Part shown: positions 1 to 9,019 of the stretch, one piece after another
Position numbering within the stretch: position 1 is the stretch's first letter
Layout: each line of letters begins with the position of its first letter
NCBI GenBank assembly: GCA_009379815.1
Contig: WHSY01000022.1
Span: 1 to 57,393, forward strand
Reading direction: 5' to 3'
Source of the DNA: Pseudonocardiaceae bacterium
GTDB taxonomy: Bacteria; Actinomycetota; Actinomycetes; Mycobacteriales; Pseudonocardiaceae
DNA length: 57,393 nucleotides
Program-made: the position numbers and the translations under genes
The notes under the pieces: generated by a model
Told to the model about the DNA's origin: nothing
Seen by the model: only the letters and a program-made list of their open reading frames with translations
Databases searched by the model: none

Positions 1-60
1 TAGGAGAACTCCCGCGCGGGCGCGCGGTGACAACCGGGCGCTCGATCGGGAGTTCTCCTA
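1..60. repeat. perfect 13-bp inverted repeat at window start
   Basis: Positions 1-13 (TAGGAGAACTCCC) are the exact reverse complement of 48-60, with a 34-base loop. The repeat lies inside the apparent 3' end of the gene that precedes the alcohol dehydrogenase. It could be an operator, a fold-back at a contig end, or chance; nothing else in the window repeats it. Confidence 0.5.
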
Positions 61-160
61 CCAGGAAGCGGCCATGCGGTCCGGCAAGCTCGACCCGGCC
101 ACGGCCGCCATCCGTCCGTCGCCTGCCCACAGTGCCGGCGATGGGGGGGCCGGGCGGTGA
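2..160 (+). CDS. C-terminal end of an unidentified upstream protein (partial)
   Basis: A frame open from the window edge ends at a TGA at 158-160 and gives about 52 residues ending in ...SAGDGGAGR. Its stop overlaps the GTG of the alcohol dehydrogenase in a GTGA arrangement. That overlap is the usual sign of translational coupling and is repeated many times in this window. The stretch around Leu-Asp-Arg-Glu-Phe-Ser-Tyr-Gln-Glu looks like normal coding sequence. The family cannot be told from so short a tail. Confidence 0.45.
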   Translation, partial: RRTPARARGDNRALDREFSYQEAAMRSGKLDPATAAIRPSPAHSAGDGGAGR

Positions 161-1197
161 AGGCGGTCCGCTGGCACGGCGTGCACGACGTTCGCGTCGA
201 CGACGTCGCCAAACCGGAGATCATCGACCCCGAGGACGCCATCCTGCGGGTGACGACCGCGGCGATCTGCGGATCGGACCTGCACCTCTATCACGGCAAG
301 GTGCCCAAGCTGCGGCCCGGCACCACCATCGGTCACGAGTTCGTCGGTGTGGTCGACGCCGTCGGCCCCGGCGTGCGATCGGTGGAGCCGGGTCAGCGGT
401 ACGTGGCGTCGATGGCCACGGCCTGCGGCCGCTGCAGCGCGTGCATCGCGGGCACTCACATGGGCTGCGGTCGTTACGCGCTGTTCGGTTACGGCGATCT
501 CTTCGGCGGCCTCGACGGGGGCCAGGCCGAGTACGTGCGGGTGCCGATCGCGGATGTGACGCTCTCGCCGATCTCGGACGGGCTGTCCGACGAGCAGGCG
601 ATCTTCGTCGGGGACATCCTCTCGACCGCCTACACCAGCTGCGACGAGATCGGGCTCGAGCACGGGGACATCGCCGTGGTCGTGGGGGCGGGGCCGGTGG
701 GTCAGCTGGCGGTGCAGTGCGCCCAGCTGTCCACCCCGTCGGCGGTCTACGTGGTCGACCTCGTCGAGGAACGGCTGCAGCAGGCGGCGGCGACCGGCGC
801 GGTGCCGATCAATGCCGCCGAGTCCGACCCGCGCAAGCGTCTGCTGGAGCTGACCGGCGGCAGGCGTGCCGACGTGGTGATCGAGGCGGTCGGCAACGCG
901 AAGTCGCTGGAGACCGCCTGGAAGCTGGCCGGCACGAGTGGCCGTATCGCGCTGGCGGGGTTCCTCGTCGACGAGCCGTTCCCGGACTCGGCGGGCCGGA
1001 CGTGGCTGCGCAACCTGACGGTGCGCACCATCGTCGGCCAGCCGATCAAGTACCGCGACCGGCTGACCCGGCTGATCGAGGCGGGAAAGCTGGCCCCGGA
1101 GGGCATCATCACCGACCGGGTTCCGATCGACGGTGCCGTGGACGCGTACAAGCGGCTGGATCGGCGCGAGATCGTGAAGGTCGTGATGAGCTTCTGA
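157..1197 (+). CDS. zinc-dependent alcohol dehydrogenase, MDR family
   Basis: A 346-aa medium-chain dehydrogenase that would oxidise an alcohol or reduce an aldehyde with NAD(P) in the cytoplasm. Visible residues are the catalytic zinc set Cys38 and His60-Glu61 (GHE), with Asp153 in a GD motif. The structural zinc cysteines are Cys90, Cys93, Cys96 and Cys104, and the Rossmann GAGPVG lies at about 177-182. Length is normal for the family. The GTG start overlaps the preceding stop (GTGA). The acyl-CoA ligase 60 bases downstream suggests a shared pathway of alcohol to acid to acyl-CoA, which is inference. The substrate is unknown. Confidence 0.9.
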   Translation: MKAVRWHGVHDVRVDDVAKPEIIDPEDAILRVTTAAICGSDLHLYHGKVPKLRPGTTIGHEFVGVVDAVGPGVRSVEPGQRYVASMATACGRCSACIAGTHMGCGRYALFGYGDLFGGLDGGQAEYVRVPIADVTLSPISDGLSDEQAIFVGDILSTAYTSCDEIGLEHGDIAVVVGAGPVGQLAVQCAQLSTPSAVYVVDLVEERLQQAAATGAVPINAAESDPRKRLLELTGGRRADVVIEAVGNAKSLETAWKLAGTSGRIALAGFLVDEPFPDSAGRTWLRNLTVRTIVGQPIKYRDRLTRLIEAGKLAPEGIITDRVPIDGAVDAYKRLDRREIVKVVMSF

Positions 1198-1257
1198 GGT
1201 AGCGGCGTCGGCGCCGTCCGCCGGAAGGAGTGCTGCGCAGAGAGGAGAATACGGACG

Positions 1258-2850
1258 ATGGATCTCGGCATCATCACGCACCAGTGGATGCAACGAGGAC
1301 GGCTCGAGGGCGCTGATCGGCCCGCGATGTCCTTCGAGGACAAGGAGACCTGGACCTACCGGGAACTCCACGAGCGGGTGAACAAGTACGCGAATGCGCT
1401 GCTGGACCTCGGTGCGCAGCGAGGTGACCGGGTTGCCATCCTGATGTACAACTCCATTCACTACTGGGCGCTGTACCTGGCGATCGCCAGGGCGGGCTGT
1501 ATCGCGGTGCGCCTGAACTGGCGGTTGACCGGCGAGGAGCTGGCCTTCGCGCTCAAGGACTCCGGGACGACGATCCTGTGCATGCACGACGTCTTCGCCG
1601 ACACGATCCTGCCCGTCCTCGGTGAGACCGACGTCGAGGAGATGGTCGGCTTCGACTACGAGGGGCCGGCCCTGCCCGACCGGGTCCACGGCCAGCAGCG
1701 CTTCGAGAGTGCCGACCCGTCCGAGCCGCCGGTGCAGCGTCCGGCCGCGGACGACACCTGCATGCTGATGTACACCTCGGGCACGACCGGCCGGCCCAAG
1801 GGCGCGCTGTGGACGCACGGCAACACCCTGTGGTTCGGCGCGCTGCAGGGACTGCACTGGAAGTACGACCACACCACGACGGCGTTCTCGGTCGGCCCGC
1901 AGTACCACGTGGGGGCCTTCGAGGACCACGCGCTGCCTGCGCTGATGGCAGGTGGGCACGTCGTGGTGTTCAAGTCGGGCAACTACCAGGTCGAGCGCCT
2001 CGTGGAGATCATCGAGAAGCAGCGGGTGACCGATGCGCTGATCTACCCGAACATGCTCTACGACCTGCTCTCCTCGCCGCGGGTCAACGAGTTCGACCTG
2101 AGCAGCATCCGCACGATCACCTGCGGCGGGATGGCGATACTCCCGTGGGCGCTGCGCAAGCTGCGCGAGGACTTCCCGCAGGTCAACCTCGAGCAGGTCT
2201 ACGGCCTCACCGAGGGCGGCGCCATGACCACCACGATGCCCATCGAGTACACCGACAAGCACCCCAACAGCGTGGGCAAGCCGCTGCCGTTCAACGAGGT
2301 GCGCATCGCCCGCCGCGACGACGAGCGGACCGACGCGGCCCCCGACGAGATCGGCGAGGTCTGGGTGCGCAGCCCCGGGCTGCTGGGGGTGTACTACAAC
2401 CGGCCGGAGGCCACCGCCGAGACCTTCGTCGACGGCTGGTGCAAGACCGGCGACCTCGGACGGATGACCGAGGACGGATTCCTCTACATCACCGGGCGCG
2501 CCAAGGACATGATCATCAGTGGCGGCGAGAACATCTACCCCGTAGAGCTCGAGACGATCCTCACGGATCATCCCGAGATCAAGGACGCTGCCGTGATCGG
2601 CGTGCCGGACGCCAAGTACCAGGAAACGGTGTGCGCCGTCATCGTCTGCAACAACGATGCGACGGTCACCGAAGACGACATCATCGAGTACAGCCGCTCC
2701 CGGCTGGCGGGCTACAAGCGTCCCCGCTACGTCGTCTTCCTCGACGAGCTCCCCCGGACGCCATCGGGAAAGGTGCTGAAGCGGGTGCTGCGGGACGACT
2801 ACGAGGGGCTCGGGACGCGGCGGCCCGAGGAAGCGACCGAACCGCAGTAG
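1258..2850 (+). CDS. AMP-dependent acyl-CoA ligase
   Basis: A 530-aa member of the ANL superfamily that activates a carboxylic acid to its acyl-AMP and then acyl-CoA. The P-loop-like YTSGTTGRPKG is at about 172-182 and the A5 motif YGLTEGG near 318. The hinge region with TGD is near 395, SGGENIYP near 421-428, and the C-terminal catalytic lysine in PSGKVLK near 505. The start is an ATG preceded by a good ribosome-binding site (AGAGGAGAA at about 1239). It is probably co-transcribed with the upstream dehydrogenase. The broad family does not allow the acid to be named. Confidence 0.92.
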   Translation: MDLGIITHQWMQRGRLEGADRPAMSFEDKETWTYRELHERVNKYANALLDLGAQRGDRVAILMYNSIHYWALYLAIARAGCIAVRLNWRLTGEELAFALKDSGTTILCMHDVFADTILPVLGETDVEEMVGFDYEGPALPDRVHGQQRFESADPSEPPVQRPAADDTCMLMYTSGTTGRPKGALWTHGNTLWFGALQGLHWKYDHTTTAFSVGPQYHVGAFEDHALPALMAGGHVVVFKSGNYQVERLVEIIEKQRVTDALIYPNMLYDLLSSPRVNEFDLSSIRTITCGGMAILPWALRKLREDFPQVNLEQVYGLTEGGAMTTTMPIEYTDKHPNSVGKPLPFNEVRIARRDDERTDAAPDEIGEVWVRSPGLLGVYYNRPEATAETFVDGWCKTGDLGRMTEDGFLYITGRAKDMIISGGENIYPVELETILTDHPEIKDAAVIGVPDAKYQETVCAVIVCNNDATVTEDDIIEYSRSRLAGYKRPRYVVFLDELPRTPSGKVLKRVLRDDYEGLGTRRPEEATEPQ

Positions 2851-2876
2851 GGGCGAACGGAATGCGGTGCTCGCCC
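2851..2876. terminator. possible hairpin terminator between convergent genes
   Basis: GGGCGA at 2851-2856 pairs with TCGCCC at 2871-2876 around a 14-base loop. It sits in the 40-base gap between a plus-strand stop and a minus-strand stop. No U-tract follows, so it is only a candidate. Confidence 0.3.
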
Positions 2877-2890
2877 TGCGATGCCGGCGG

Positions 2891-5800
2891 TCACGTCCTC
2901 GCGTCGAGCGCAGCCAGGTAGCCGGTGGGGCCGAGCGACTCGCCGCGGGCGAACGCCGCGGCGTAGCGGTCCTCGCCCAGCGCCGCACGCAGCGAGCCGC
3001 TGATCCGATCGACGTCGATGCGCTCGCCGGCGGGCAACGGCCGGTCGACGGAGCGCCTGGCAGCGTCGGCAGCCCCCAGCAGCACGGCGGCACTCTCGTG
3101 CTCGCCCGCCAGCGCGCCGGCACCGGCGAGCCCCTCGAGCGCCAGCGCCGTGGCACGGGGGTCGCCGCTGACACGGGCGGACGCCAGCCCGTCGAGGTGC
3201 CGCACGCGGGCCGACTCGGCGTCGCCCCGCAGTTCGGCGACGAAACCGAGCTCGGCGAGCACGAACGCCACACCGGGGTGGAAATCCGCGACCCGGTGCG
3301 ACTCGAGCACGGCGAGCAGCTGCTCCTCGGCGTCGTCGAGCCGGCCCTGCCGCCGGGCGATCAGGCCCACACCGACCTGGGCGAAGGTGACACCGGGCTC
3401 GAAGGCCTGCTCGCGACCGAGCCGCAGGGCGCGCTCGTGGTATACGAGCGCTGCCGGATAGTCACCGGTCAGCGCGGCGAGCCTGCCGAGGCGGCCCAGC
3501 TGCTGGGCGACCACCGGCCACAGTCCGAGTTCCTCGGCCAGCCGCAGCCCGTCGTGGTGCAGCGGAGTGGCCCGGTCGTAGTCGCCCTCGATCTCGGCGA
3601 GCACGCCGAGCAGGTCGGCGCTGCGCACCTGGCCCCAGCGGTCGCCGACCTCACCGAACAGCCACCAGCTCTCCTCGCCGTCGCGACGGGCATCGGGTAG
3701 CTCCCCCCGCCGCAGAGCCTCCCATCCCCGGACGCTCAGCGTTGCGGCCACACCCCACCGGTCACCGAGCCGTCGGAAGCCCGCGAGCGCCTCCTCGAGC
3801 AGCCCGGCGCCGGACGCGGGCTCACCGCCACCGACCAGGACGAAGCCGAGCAGCCACTGTGCGTGCGCCGTGCCCGCCGGATCGTCGAGCCCGGCGTAGA
3901 CCTGCAGCGCCGCCCGGCCGTGCTCGGCGGGGTCGGTGCTGGTCCGCTCGTGCGAACCGAGGCCGGCCAGGCCGGCCAGTGCCCGGGCGCGGGCGGCGTC
4001 GGGCACCTGGCCGTCGGCCGCCTGGTCGCCCGCCGACAGCGCCATCGTCAGCGAGCGGCGGCCCTCGCTGTGCCTGCCGCGCAGGAACCAGTACCAGGTC
4101 AGCGCACCCGCCAGCCGCAGCGCGAGCTCGGCATCCGGCGCGGCGACCGCCCAGGCCAGCGCGGAGCGGCAGTTGGCGATCTCGTCGTCGAGGCGCCGCA
4201 GCCAGTGCTGCTGGTCGTGGCCCCGCAGCTGCCCGTCGGCCTCCTCGGCGAGGTCGGCGTACCACCGAGCGTGCCGGTGCCGCACCCGCCCGGGCTCGGC
4301 GGCCTCGTCGAGGCGCTCGAGGGCGTAGGCCGCGATGGTCTCGAGCAGCCGGTAACGCGCGCCACCGTCCTCGGCGACGACCAGCGAACGGTCCACCAGT
4401 CGTGCCAGCGGGTCGAGCACGTCCTCGGCGACCATCCCGTCGCCTGCGCAGACCGCTTCGGCAGCGGGGAGCGTGAAGGCATCGGCGAACACACTCAGCC
4501 GACGCAGCACCGTGCGCTCGCCCTCGCCGAGCAGCTCCCAGCTCCAGTCGACGACGGCGCGCAGCGTCTGCTGCCGGGCAGGTGCGTCCCGGGTGCCGGC
4601 GGCGAGCAGCCGGAACCGGTCGTCGAGCCGGGCCGCCAGCTCATGCACCGGCAGTACCCGCAGCCGGGCAGCGGCGAGTTCCAGCGCCAGCGGCAGCCCG
4701 TCGAGCCGGCGGCAGATGGCCACGACCGCAGCGGCGTTACCCCCGGTGAGCGCGAAGCCTGGGGTGGCGGCATCCGCCCGCGCCACGAACAGTGCCACCG
4801 CGCTGCAGCGAGCCAGCGCGTCGAGGTCCGCCTCGGCGGCGCCGGGCAGCTCGAGCGCCGGAACGGGCGAGAGCAGCTCGCCCGTCAGCCCCAGCGGCTC
4901 CCGGCTCGTCGCGAGGATCCGCAGCCGGGGCACGGACCGCAGTAGCAGCTCGGCGAGCTCGGCGACCACGTCGATCGAGTGCTCGCAGTTGTCCAGCACC
5001 AGCAGCAACGCCTTGTCCCGCAGCGCTGCGGGGAGCCGCTCGGCCAACCCGGCGTGCTCCCCGGCCGGTGGCACGGTCAGCGCGGCGTCGTCCCGGACGC
5101 CGATCGTCGACGCCACGAACTCCGCCAGGCAGCCGGCCGCGTCGGCAGCCGCAGCGGCCAGGTCCGCCGGGCAACCGCACCATGGATCGTCGCGTCCGGC
5201 CAGCTCCACGACCCACGCGCCGTCAGGCAGGTCGTCGACCAGCTGGGCCGCGGTCTCCATCGCGAGCCGTGTCTTGCCCACGCCGCCGGGGCCGGTCAGC
5301 GTCACCAGGCGGCCCGTATCGAGCAGCTTGCGCACATCGGCCACGGCACCGCTGCGGCCCACCAGGCTGCTCAGCGGGGCCGGCAGGTTCGTGCGGGGGC
5401 GGGACCCGGGCACGGGTGCGGCCAGCGCCGGATCGTGCGTCAGGATCGCGTGGTGCAGCCGGGCCAGCTCGGGGCCGGGGTCGAGGCCGAGCTCCTCGCT
5501 CAGCCGGGTGCGCAGCAGCTGGTAGCTGTCGAGGGCCTCGGCCTGGCGTCCCGCCCGGTAGAGCGCCCGCATGTGCGCCGCGCGCAGCCGCTCGCGCAGC
5601 GGGTGCTCGGCGACGACGGCGTCCAGCTCGCCGACCAGGACGCCGTGCTCGCCGAGTGCGAGCCGCGCCTCCGCGTGCTCCTCCAGCGCGGCCATCCGCT
5701 GCTCCTCGAGCCGGGTGATCGCCGGCTGGGCGAACCCGTCGTCGGCGAAGTCGGAGAGCGCGGGCCCCCGCCAGATCGCCAACGCCTCGGTCAGCATCGC

Positions 5801-6169
5801 GCCGGCGGACCGTGGCTCGGTGGCCGCCCGCGCCCGTCCGCTGAGCGCCTCGAACCGGGCGACGTCGACCGCGCCGTCGGCCGCCTGCAGCGCGTAGCCG
5901 GACGGACGGGACACCACGAGGGCCCGCGCCCCCGGCTCGGCCTGCTCCAGGCAGCGGCGCAGTTGCGAGACCTTGGCCTGCAGCGCGCCGGCAGGGTTGG
6001 AGGGCGGTGCCCCGCCCCACAGCTCGTCGACGAGCCGGTCGGTCGACACCGGCTCGCCAGCGTGGATGAGCAGGTCGGCCAGCAGCGCCCGGACCTTCAC
6101 GCCCGGGACCGCGACGGGCGCCCCCTCGTCGGTCCACACCGCGAGCGGACCCAGCACCCCGAACCGCAC
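2891..6169 (-). CDS. BTAD-domain transcriptional regulator with ATPase and TPR regions
   Basis: A protein of about 1092 aa resembling the SARP/AfsR-like large regulators of actinobacteria. The N-terminal ~95 residues (FGVLGPLAVW...LLADLL...) form an OmpR-type winged helix. An alpha-helical bacterial transcriptional activation domain follows to about residue 250. An NTPase domain has Walker A GPGGVGKT at about 292-299, followed by a long helical TPR-like C-terminus rich in Ala, Leu and Arg. I place the start at a GTG at 6169 because VRFGVLGPL is where this family begins; the frame stays open upstream to 6334. It diverges from the DoxX gene. The signal and target genes cannot be read from the sequence. 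Confidence 0.88.
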   Translation of the reverse strand: MRFGVLGPLAVWTDEGAPVAVPGVKVRALLADLLIHAGEPVSTDRLVDELWGGAPPSNPAGALQAKVSQLRRCLEQAEPGARALVVSRPSGYALQAADGAVDVARFEALSGRARAATEPRSAGAMLTEALAIWRGPALSDFADDGFAQPAITRLEEQRMAALEEHAEARLALGEHGVLVGELDAVVAEHPLRERLRAAHMRALYRAGRQAEALDSYQLLRTRLSEELGLDPGPELARLHHAILTHDPALAAPVPGSRPRTNLPAPLSSLVGRSGAVADVRKLLDTGRLVTLTGPGGVGKTRLAMETAAQLVDDLPDGAWVVELAGRDDPWCGCPADLAAAAADAAGCLAEFVASTIGVRDDAALTVPPAGEHAGLAERLPAALRDKALLLVLDNCEHSIDVVAELAELLLRSVPRLRILATSREPLGLTGELLSPVPALELPGAAEADLDALARCSAVALFVARADAATPGFALTGGNAAAVVAICRRLDGLPLALELAAARLRVLPVHELAARLDDRFRLLAAGTRDAPARQQTLRAVVDWSWELLGEGERTVLRRLSVFADAFTLPAAEAVCAGDGMVAEDVLDPLARLVDRSLVVAEDGGARYRLLETIAAYALERLDEAAEPGRVRHRHARWYADLAEEADGQLRGHDQQHWLRRLDDEIANCRSALAWAVAAPDAELALRLAGALTWYWFLRGRHSEGRRSLTMALSAGDQAADGQVPDAARARALAGLAGLGSHERTSTDPAEHGRAALQVYAGLDDPAGTAHAQWLLGFVLVGGGEPASGAGLLEEALAGFRRLGDRWGVAATLSVRGWEALRRGELPDARRDGEESWWLFGEVGDRWGQVRSADLLGVLAEIEGDYDRATPLHHDGLRLAEELGLWPVVAQQLGRLGRLAALTGDYPAALVYHERALRLGREQAFEPGVTFAQVGVGLIARRQGRLDDAEEQLLAVLESHRVADFHPGVAFVLAELGFVAELRGDAESARVRHLDGLASARVSGDPRATALALEGLAGAGALAGEHESAAVLLGAADAARRSVDRPLPAGERIDVDRISGSLRAALGEDRYAAAFARGESLGPTGYLAALDART

Positions 6170-6280
6170 ACGGCAACGATAGCGCGCCGGCAGCCGAGCG
6201 TAAGCCGATGAGCAGCAGTCGGTAAGCGGCCTGCCGCACCGTCGGGGCATCCGTCGTGAACGACAACTCAGGAGGAAAAC

Positions 6281-6679
6281 ATGTCCGCACCGCACGCCGA
6301 AGCCGTACGGAACACGTCGTCGGGGGCCTGGCACGTGACGCTGTGGGTGCTGCAGGTCGCCATCGCGGCGCTGTTCCTGTTCGGCGGTGGCATGAAGCTG
6401 GCGGGGGCGCCGCCGATGGTGGAGCTGTTCGACGAGATCGGCTTCGGGCAGTGGTTCCGTTTCGTCACCGGTGGGCTGGAGATCGTCGGCGCCGTGGCGT
6501 TGCTGATCCCGCGGCTCGTCGCGTACGGCGCGCTGCTGCTGGCCGGCGTGATGGCCGGTGCCGTCGTCACCGAACTCGCGCTGGGCGGCCCCGTGCTCGC
6601 GCCGCTGGCCTACCTGGTGGTCACCGCGATCATCGCGTGGGGCCGCCGAGACCGCCTCCCCACCCCGCTCTGGCGCTGA
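6281..6679 (+). CDS. DoxX family membrane protein
   Basis: A 132-aa protein with four predicted hydrophobic segments, typical of the small DoxX/SURF4-like family. The first helix (WHVTLWVLQVAIAALFLFGG) is followed by the conserved short KL/GAP stretch. Helices two to four have small residues and the FVTGGLEIVGAVALL core. DoxX proteins sit in the cytoplasmic membrane; roles in redox homeostasis and quinol or thiosulfate metabolism are reported, but no single function is settled. A strong ribosome-binding site (AGGAGGAAAAC) precedes the ATG. It diverges from the BTAD regulator, which is a plausible regulator by position only. Confidence 0.85.
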   Translation: MSAPHAEAVRNTSSGAWHVTLWVLQVAIAALFLFGGGMKLAGAPPMVELFDEIGFGQWFRFVTGGLEIVGAVALLIPRLVAYGALLLAGVMAGAVVTELALGGPVLAPLAYLVVTAIIAWGRRDRLPTPLWR

Positions 6680-7404
6680 GCGGTTGTCACCAGGTGTCCA
6701 CGTTCAGCCCGCGATCTCCCCGGTGCCGAACGAGGTCGGCGCCCCAGCGCACATCAGCCGCTGGTCGAGACGCGCGAGAGGAGCGCAACACCTCACGATG
6801 AGCGCGCTTGTTCTGGTTTCAGGTGGCTGGGAAACCACGATGAGTGCGCTCATCGCGCAGCGAGGCGGCCTCGGGTGAACGCGGCGGGCAGCGCAGCGAC
6901 TCGGCGCGCTGCCCGCTGGTCCCGGCCAGGAGGTCACCGACCCGGCCGACCCGCTTGCGCAGCCACGAGATGCGCCGCTCGGCGGGCAGGGCGAACACGG
7001 GTGCGAGGAACGCGGCGGTCTGGTCGAGGTCGGCGAGCCGCACGGCGGCGGTGGGGAGAACTCGAACAAGCCCCCCGAACTCGTCGGCCCCAGCGCGGTC
7101 TCGGGCGGCCTCGGCCGCGGTCAAGGCCCGATGCTGGCAAGACGGCGTCGCCTATGACCCGGCCCGCCACGGCGGCGCCCAGCGCCTTTGCGTCCCATCG
7201 TCCGCATCAGCTGCGTGACTGTTCGGGGTCCGCTCTGGCCAGGCCTGTAGCGCTGTCTCATATGCGGATCGATGTGTGGCTCGGGCCGTGCTGCGTCAGG
7301 AGATTCTCGAAGAAGATGTGGCGAGGATGTCGAGACCAGCCTGGCGGCTCCGTCCCAGGGCCAGATGCGGCCACCGTGGCCGCACCACACCAAGGAGACC
7401 CAGC
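6680..7404. other. 725-bp stretch without a clear gene; possible gene relic
   Basis: I see no convincing gene here. A minus-strand frame from about 7124 (TTG) to 6819 gives 101 residues with some protein-like character (Leu/Ala-rich, RISWLRKRVG). It has no good start or known motif and may be the end of a decayed gene. The sequence CGATGAG-TGCG-CTCATCG at 6838-6855 is a perfect 7-bp hairpin. A related ACGATGAGCGCGCT copy lies 42 bases upstream, so this could be a regulatory site. The last 13 bases carry the AAGGAG ribosome-binding site of the next gene. Confidence 0.4.
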
Positions 7405-7812
7405 ATGACGAAGTACCTGCTTCTCAAGCACTACCGCGGCGCCCCCGAGGCCGTCAACGCCGTCCCGATGGACCAATGGACCCCGGAGGAGGTCGAAGAC
7501 CACCTGCAGTTCATGGCCGACTTCGCTGGCCGGCTCGAGAGCACCGGTGAGTACGTCGACGGCCAGGCGCTCTCGCCCGAGGGCACGTTCGTCCGGTACG
7601 ATGGGGAGGGTCGACCGCCGGTCACCGACGGGCCCTTCGCGGAGACCAAGGACCTCATCGCCGGCTGGATGGTGATCGACGTCGACACCTACGAGCGCGC
7701 GCTCGCGCTCGCCGGCGAGTTGTCGGCAGCCCCCGGAGCCGGCGGCAAGCCGATCCACGAATGGCTTGAGGTGCGCCCGTTCCTGAGCGCACCGCCGACG
7801 GTCACCGAGTGA
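7405..7812 (+). CDS. YCII/DGPF-domain protein
   Basis: A 135-aa cytoplasmic protein of the YCII-related DGPF family. The diagnostic Asp-Gly-Pro-Phe occurs in VTDGPFAETKDLIAGW at about 72-88. The N-terminal MTKYLLLKHY and the following helix fit the ferredoxin-like fold. The enzymatic role of DGPF proteins is not established. In actinobacteria they are typically encoded beside ECF42-group sigma factors, and that is exactly the neighbour 25 bases downstream. The ATG with AAGGAG at 7392-7397 fixes the start. It is likely co-transcribed with, and perhaps controlled by, the sigma factor. Confidence 0.9.
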   Translation: MTKYLLLKHYRGAPEAVNAVPMDQWTPEEVEDHLQFMADFAGRLESTGEYVDGQALSPEGTFVRYDGEGRPPVTDGPFAETKDLIAGWMVIDVDTYERALALAGELSAAPGAGGKPIHEWLEVRPFLSAPPTVTE

Positions 7813-7837
7813 CCGGACCGGCCAGGCAGATCAAGTG

Positions 7838-8983
7838 ATGGACGAACTGCTGCTGCGGGAGCTGACTCCCGCAGTGATCGGCGTCCTCGTGCATCGCGGA
7901 GTTGACTTCGCGACGGCCGAGGACGCCGTGCAGGAAGCACTCATCCAGGCCGCGCTGACCTGGCCGGACCGGCAGCCCGCCGACCCGAAGGGCTGGCTGG
8001 TCACGGTCGCCTGGCGCAAGTTCCTCGACGCCCGCCGCTCCGAGGCCTCGCGTCGCGACCGGGAGCAGCGGGTCGAGGCCGAGCCACCGCCCGGACCGAC
8101 CGAGACCGCAGACGACACGTTGCAGCTCTTCTTCCTATGCGCCGATCCGTCGCTGACCCCGGCGTCCGCGGTGGCCCTCACGCTGCGCGCCGTCGGTGGC
8201 TTGACCACCCGGCAGATCGCCCAGGCCTACCTCGTGCCGGAGGTGACAATGGCGCAGCGGATCAGCCGGGCCAAACGCACGGTCGGTGACGTGCGGTTCG
8301 AGGAGCCAGGCGACCTGGCGACGGTGCTACGGGTGCTCTACCTGGTCTTCAACGAGGGCTACACCGGCGACGTCGACCTGGCGGCCGAGGCGATCCGGCT
8401 CACCCGGCAGTTGGCGTCGATGACCGATGACGAGGAGACCGCGGGGCTGCTGGCGTTGATGCTGCTGCACCACGCTCGGCGACCGGCGCGGACCCGGGGC
8501 GACGGCAGCCTGGTCCCCCTGGCCGAACAGGACCGCTCCCGCTGGAACACCTCGCTCATCGCCGAGGGCGTCGCAGTCCTGCAGACAGCGCTGGGTCGCG
8601 ACCGACTCGGTGAGTTCCAAGCACAGGCCGCTATCGCCGCCCTGCACGCCGACGCGCCGCGCGCCGAGGAGACCGACTGGGTGCAGATCGTCGGCTGGTA
8701 CGACGAGCTGCTCCGGCTCACCGAGAGCCCGGTCGTGGAGCTCAACCGGGCCATCGCGGTCGGCGAGGCCGATGGCCCCGTGGCCGGCCTCGCGGCCTTG
8801 GCCACCGTGGACCCTGGCCTGCCTCGCCACACCGCCGCCTCGGCGTACCTTCACGAGAAGGCGGGCGACCTTCGGGCCGCGGCACGGCTGTATGCCGACG
8901 CCGCCCGGTCCGCCCCCAACCTAGCCGAACGTCACCACCTCACCCGGCAGGCAGCGCGGATCAGTCAAGCGCTGCGTGGGTGA
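7838..8983 (+). CDS. ECF RNA polymerase sigma factor, ECF42-like with C-terminal extension
   Basis: A protein of 381 aa (a GTG three bases earlier is also possible). Sigma region 2 lies near residues 15-75, with AEDAVQEAL and the PKGWLVTVAWRKFLD promoter-melting stretch. Region 4 lies near 105-160 with TTRQIAQAYLVPEVTMAQRISRAK. The rest (about 170-381) is a helical, TPR-like extension including LYLVFNEGY and ELNRAIAV, both typical of this group. The length and the adjacent DGPF gene match the ECF42 group, whose activity is reported to depend on the C-terminal extension rather than an anti-sigma factor. No anti-sigma gene is seen. It probably activates the DGPF gene. Confidence 0.9.
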   Translation: MDELLLRELTPAVIGVLVHRGVDFATAEDAVQEALIQAALTWPDRQPADPKGWLVTVAWRKFLDARRSEASRRDREQRVEAEPPPGPTETADDTLQLFFLCADPSLTPASAVALTLRAVGGLTTRQIAQAYLVPEVTMAQRISRAKRTVGDVRFEEPGDLATVLRVLYLVFNEGYTGDVDLAAEAIRLTRQLASMTDDEETAGLLALMLLHHARRPARTRGDGSLVPLAEQDRSRWNTSLIAEGVAVLQTALGRDRLGEFQAQAAIAALHADAPRAEETDWVQIVGWYDELLRLTESPVVELNRAIAVGEADGPVAGLAALATVDPGLPRHTAASAYLHEKAGDLRAAARLYADAARSAPNLAERHHLTRQAARISQALRG

Positions 8984-9019
8984 GTCTGTTGGTCAACCAC
9001 TCCCGCAAAGACGAACCTC

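Noticed and set aside
58-3273. A minus-strand open frame of over 1000 codons opposite the alcohol dehydrogenase and ligase
   Set aside because: Its product is low-complexity Arg/His/Gly-rich and antisense to two clear enzymes; long antisense frames are normal at this GC content. Similar long shadows at 9698-11218, 15547-17100 and 22112-23740 were dropped for the same reason.
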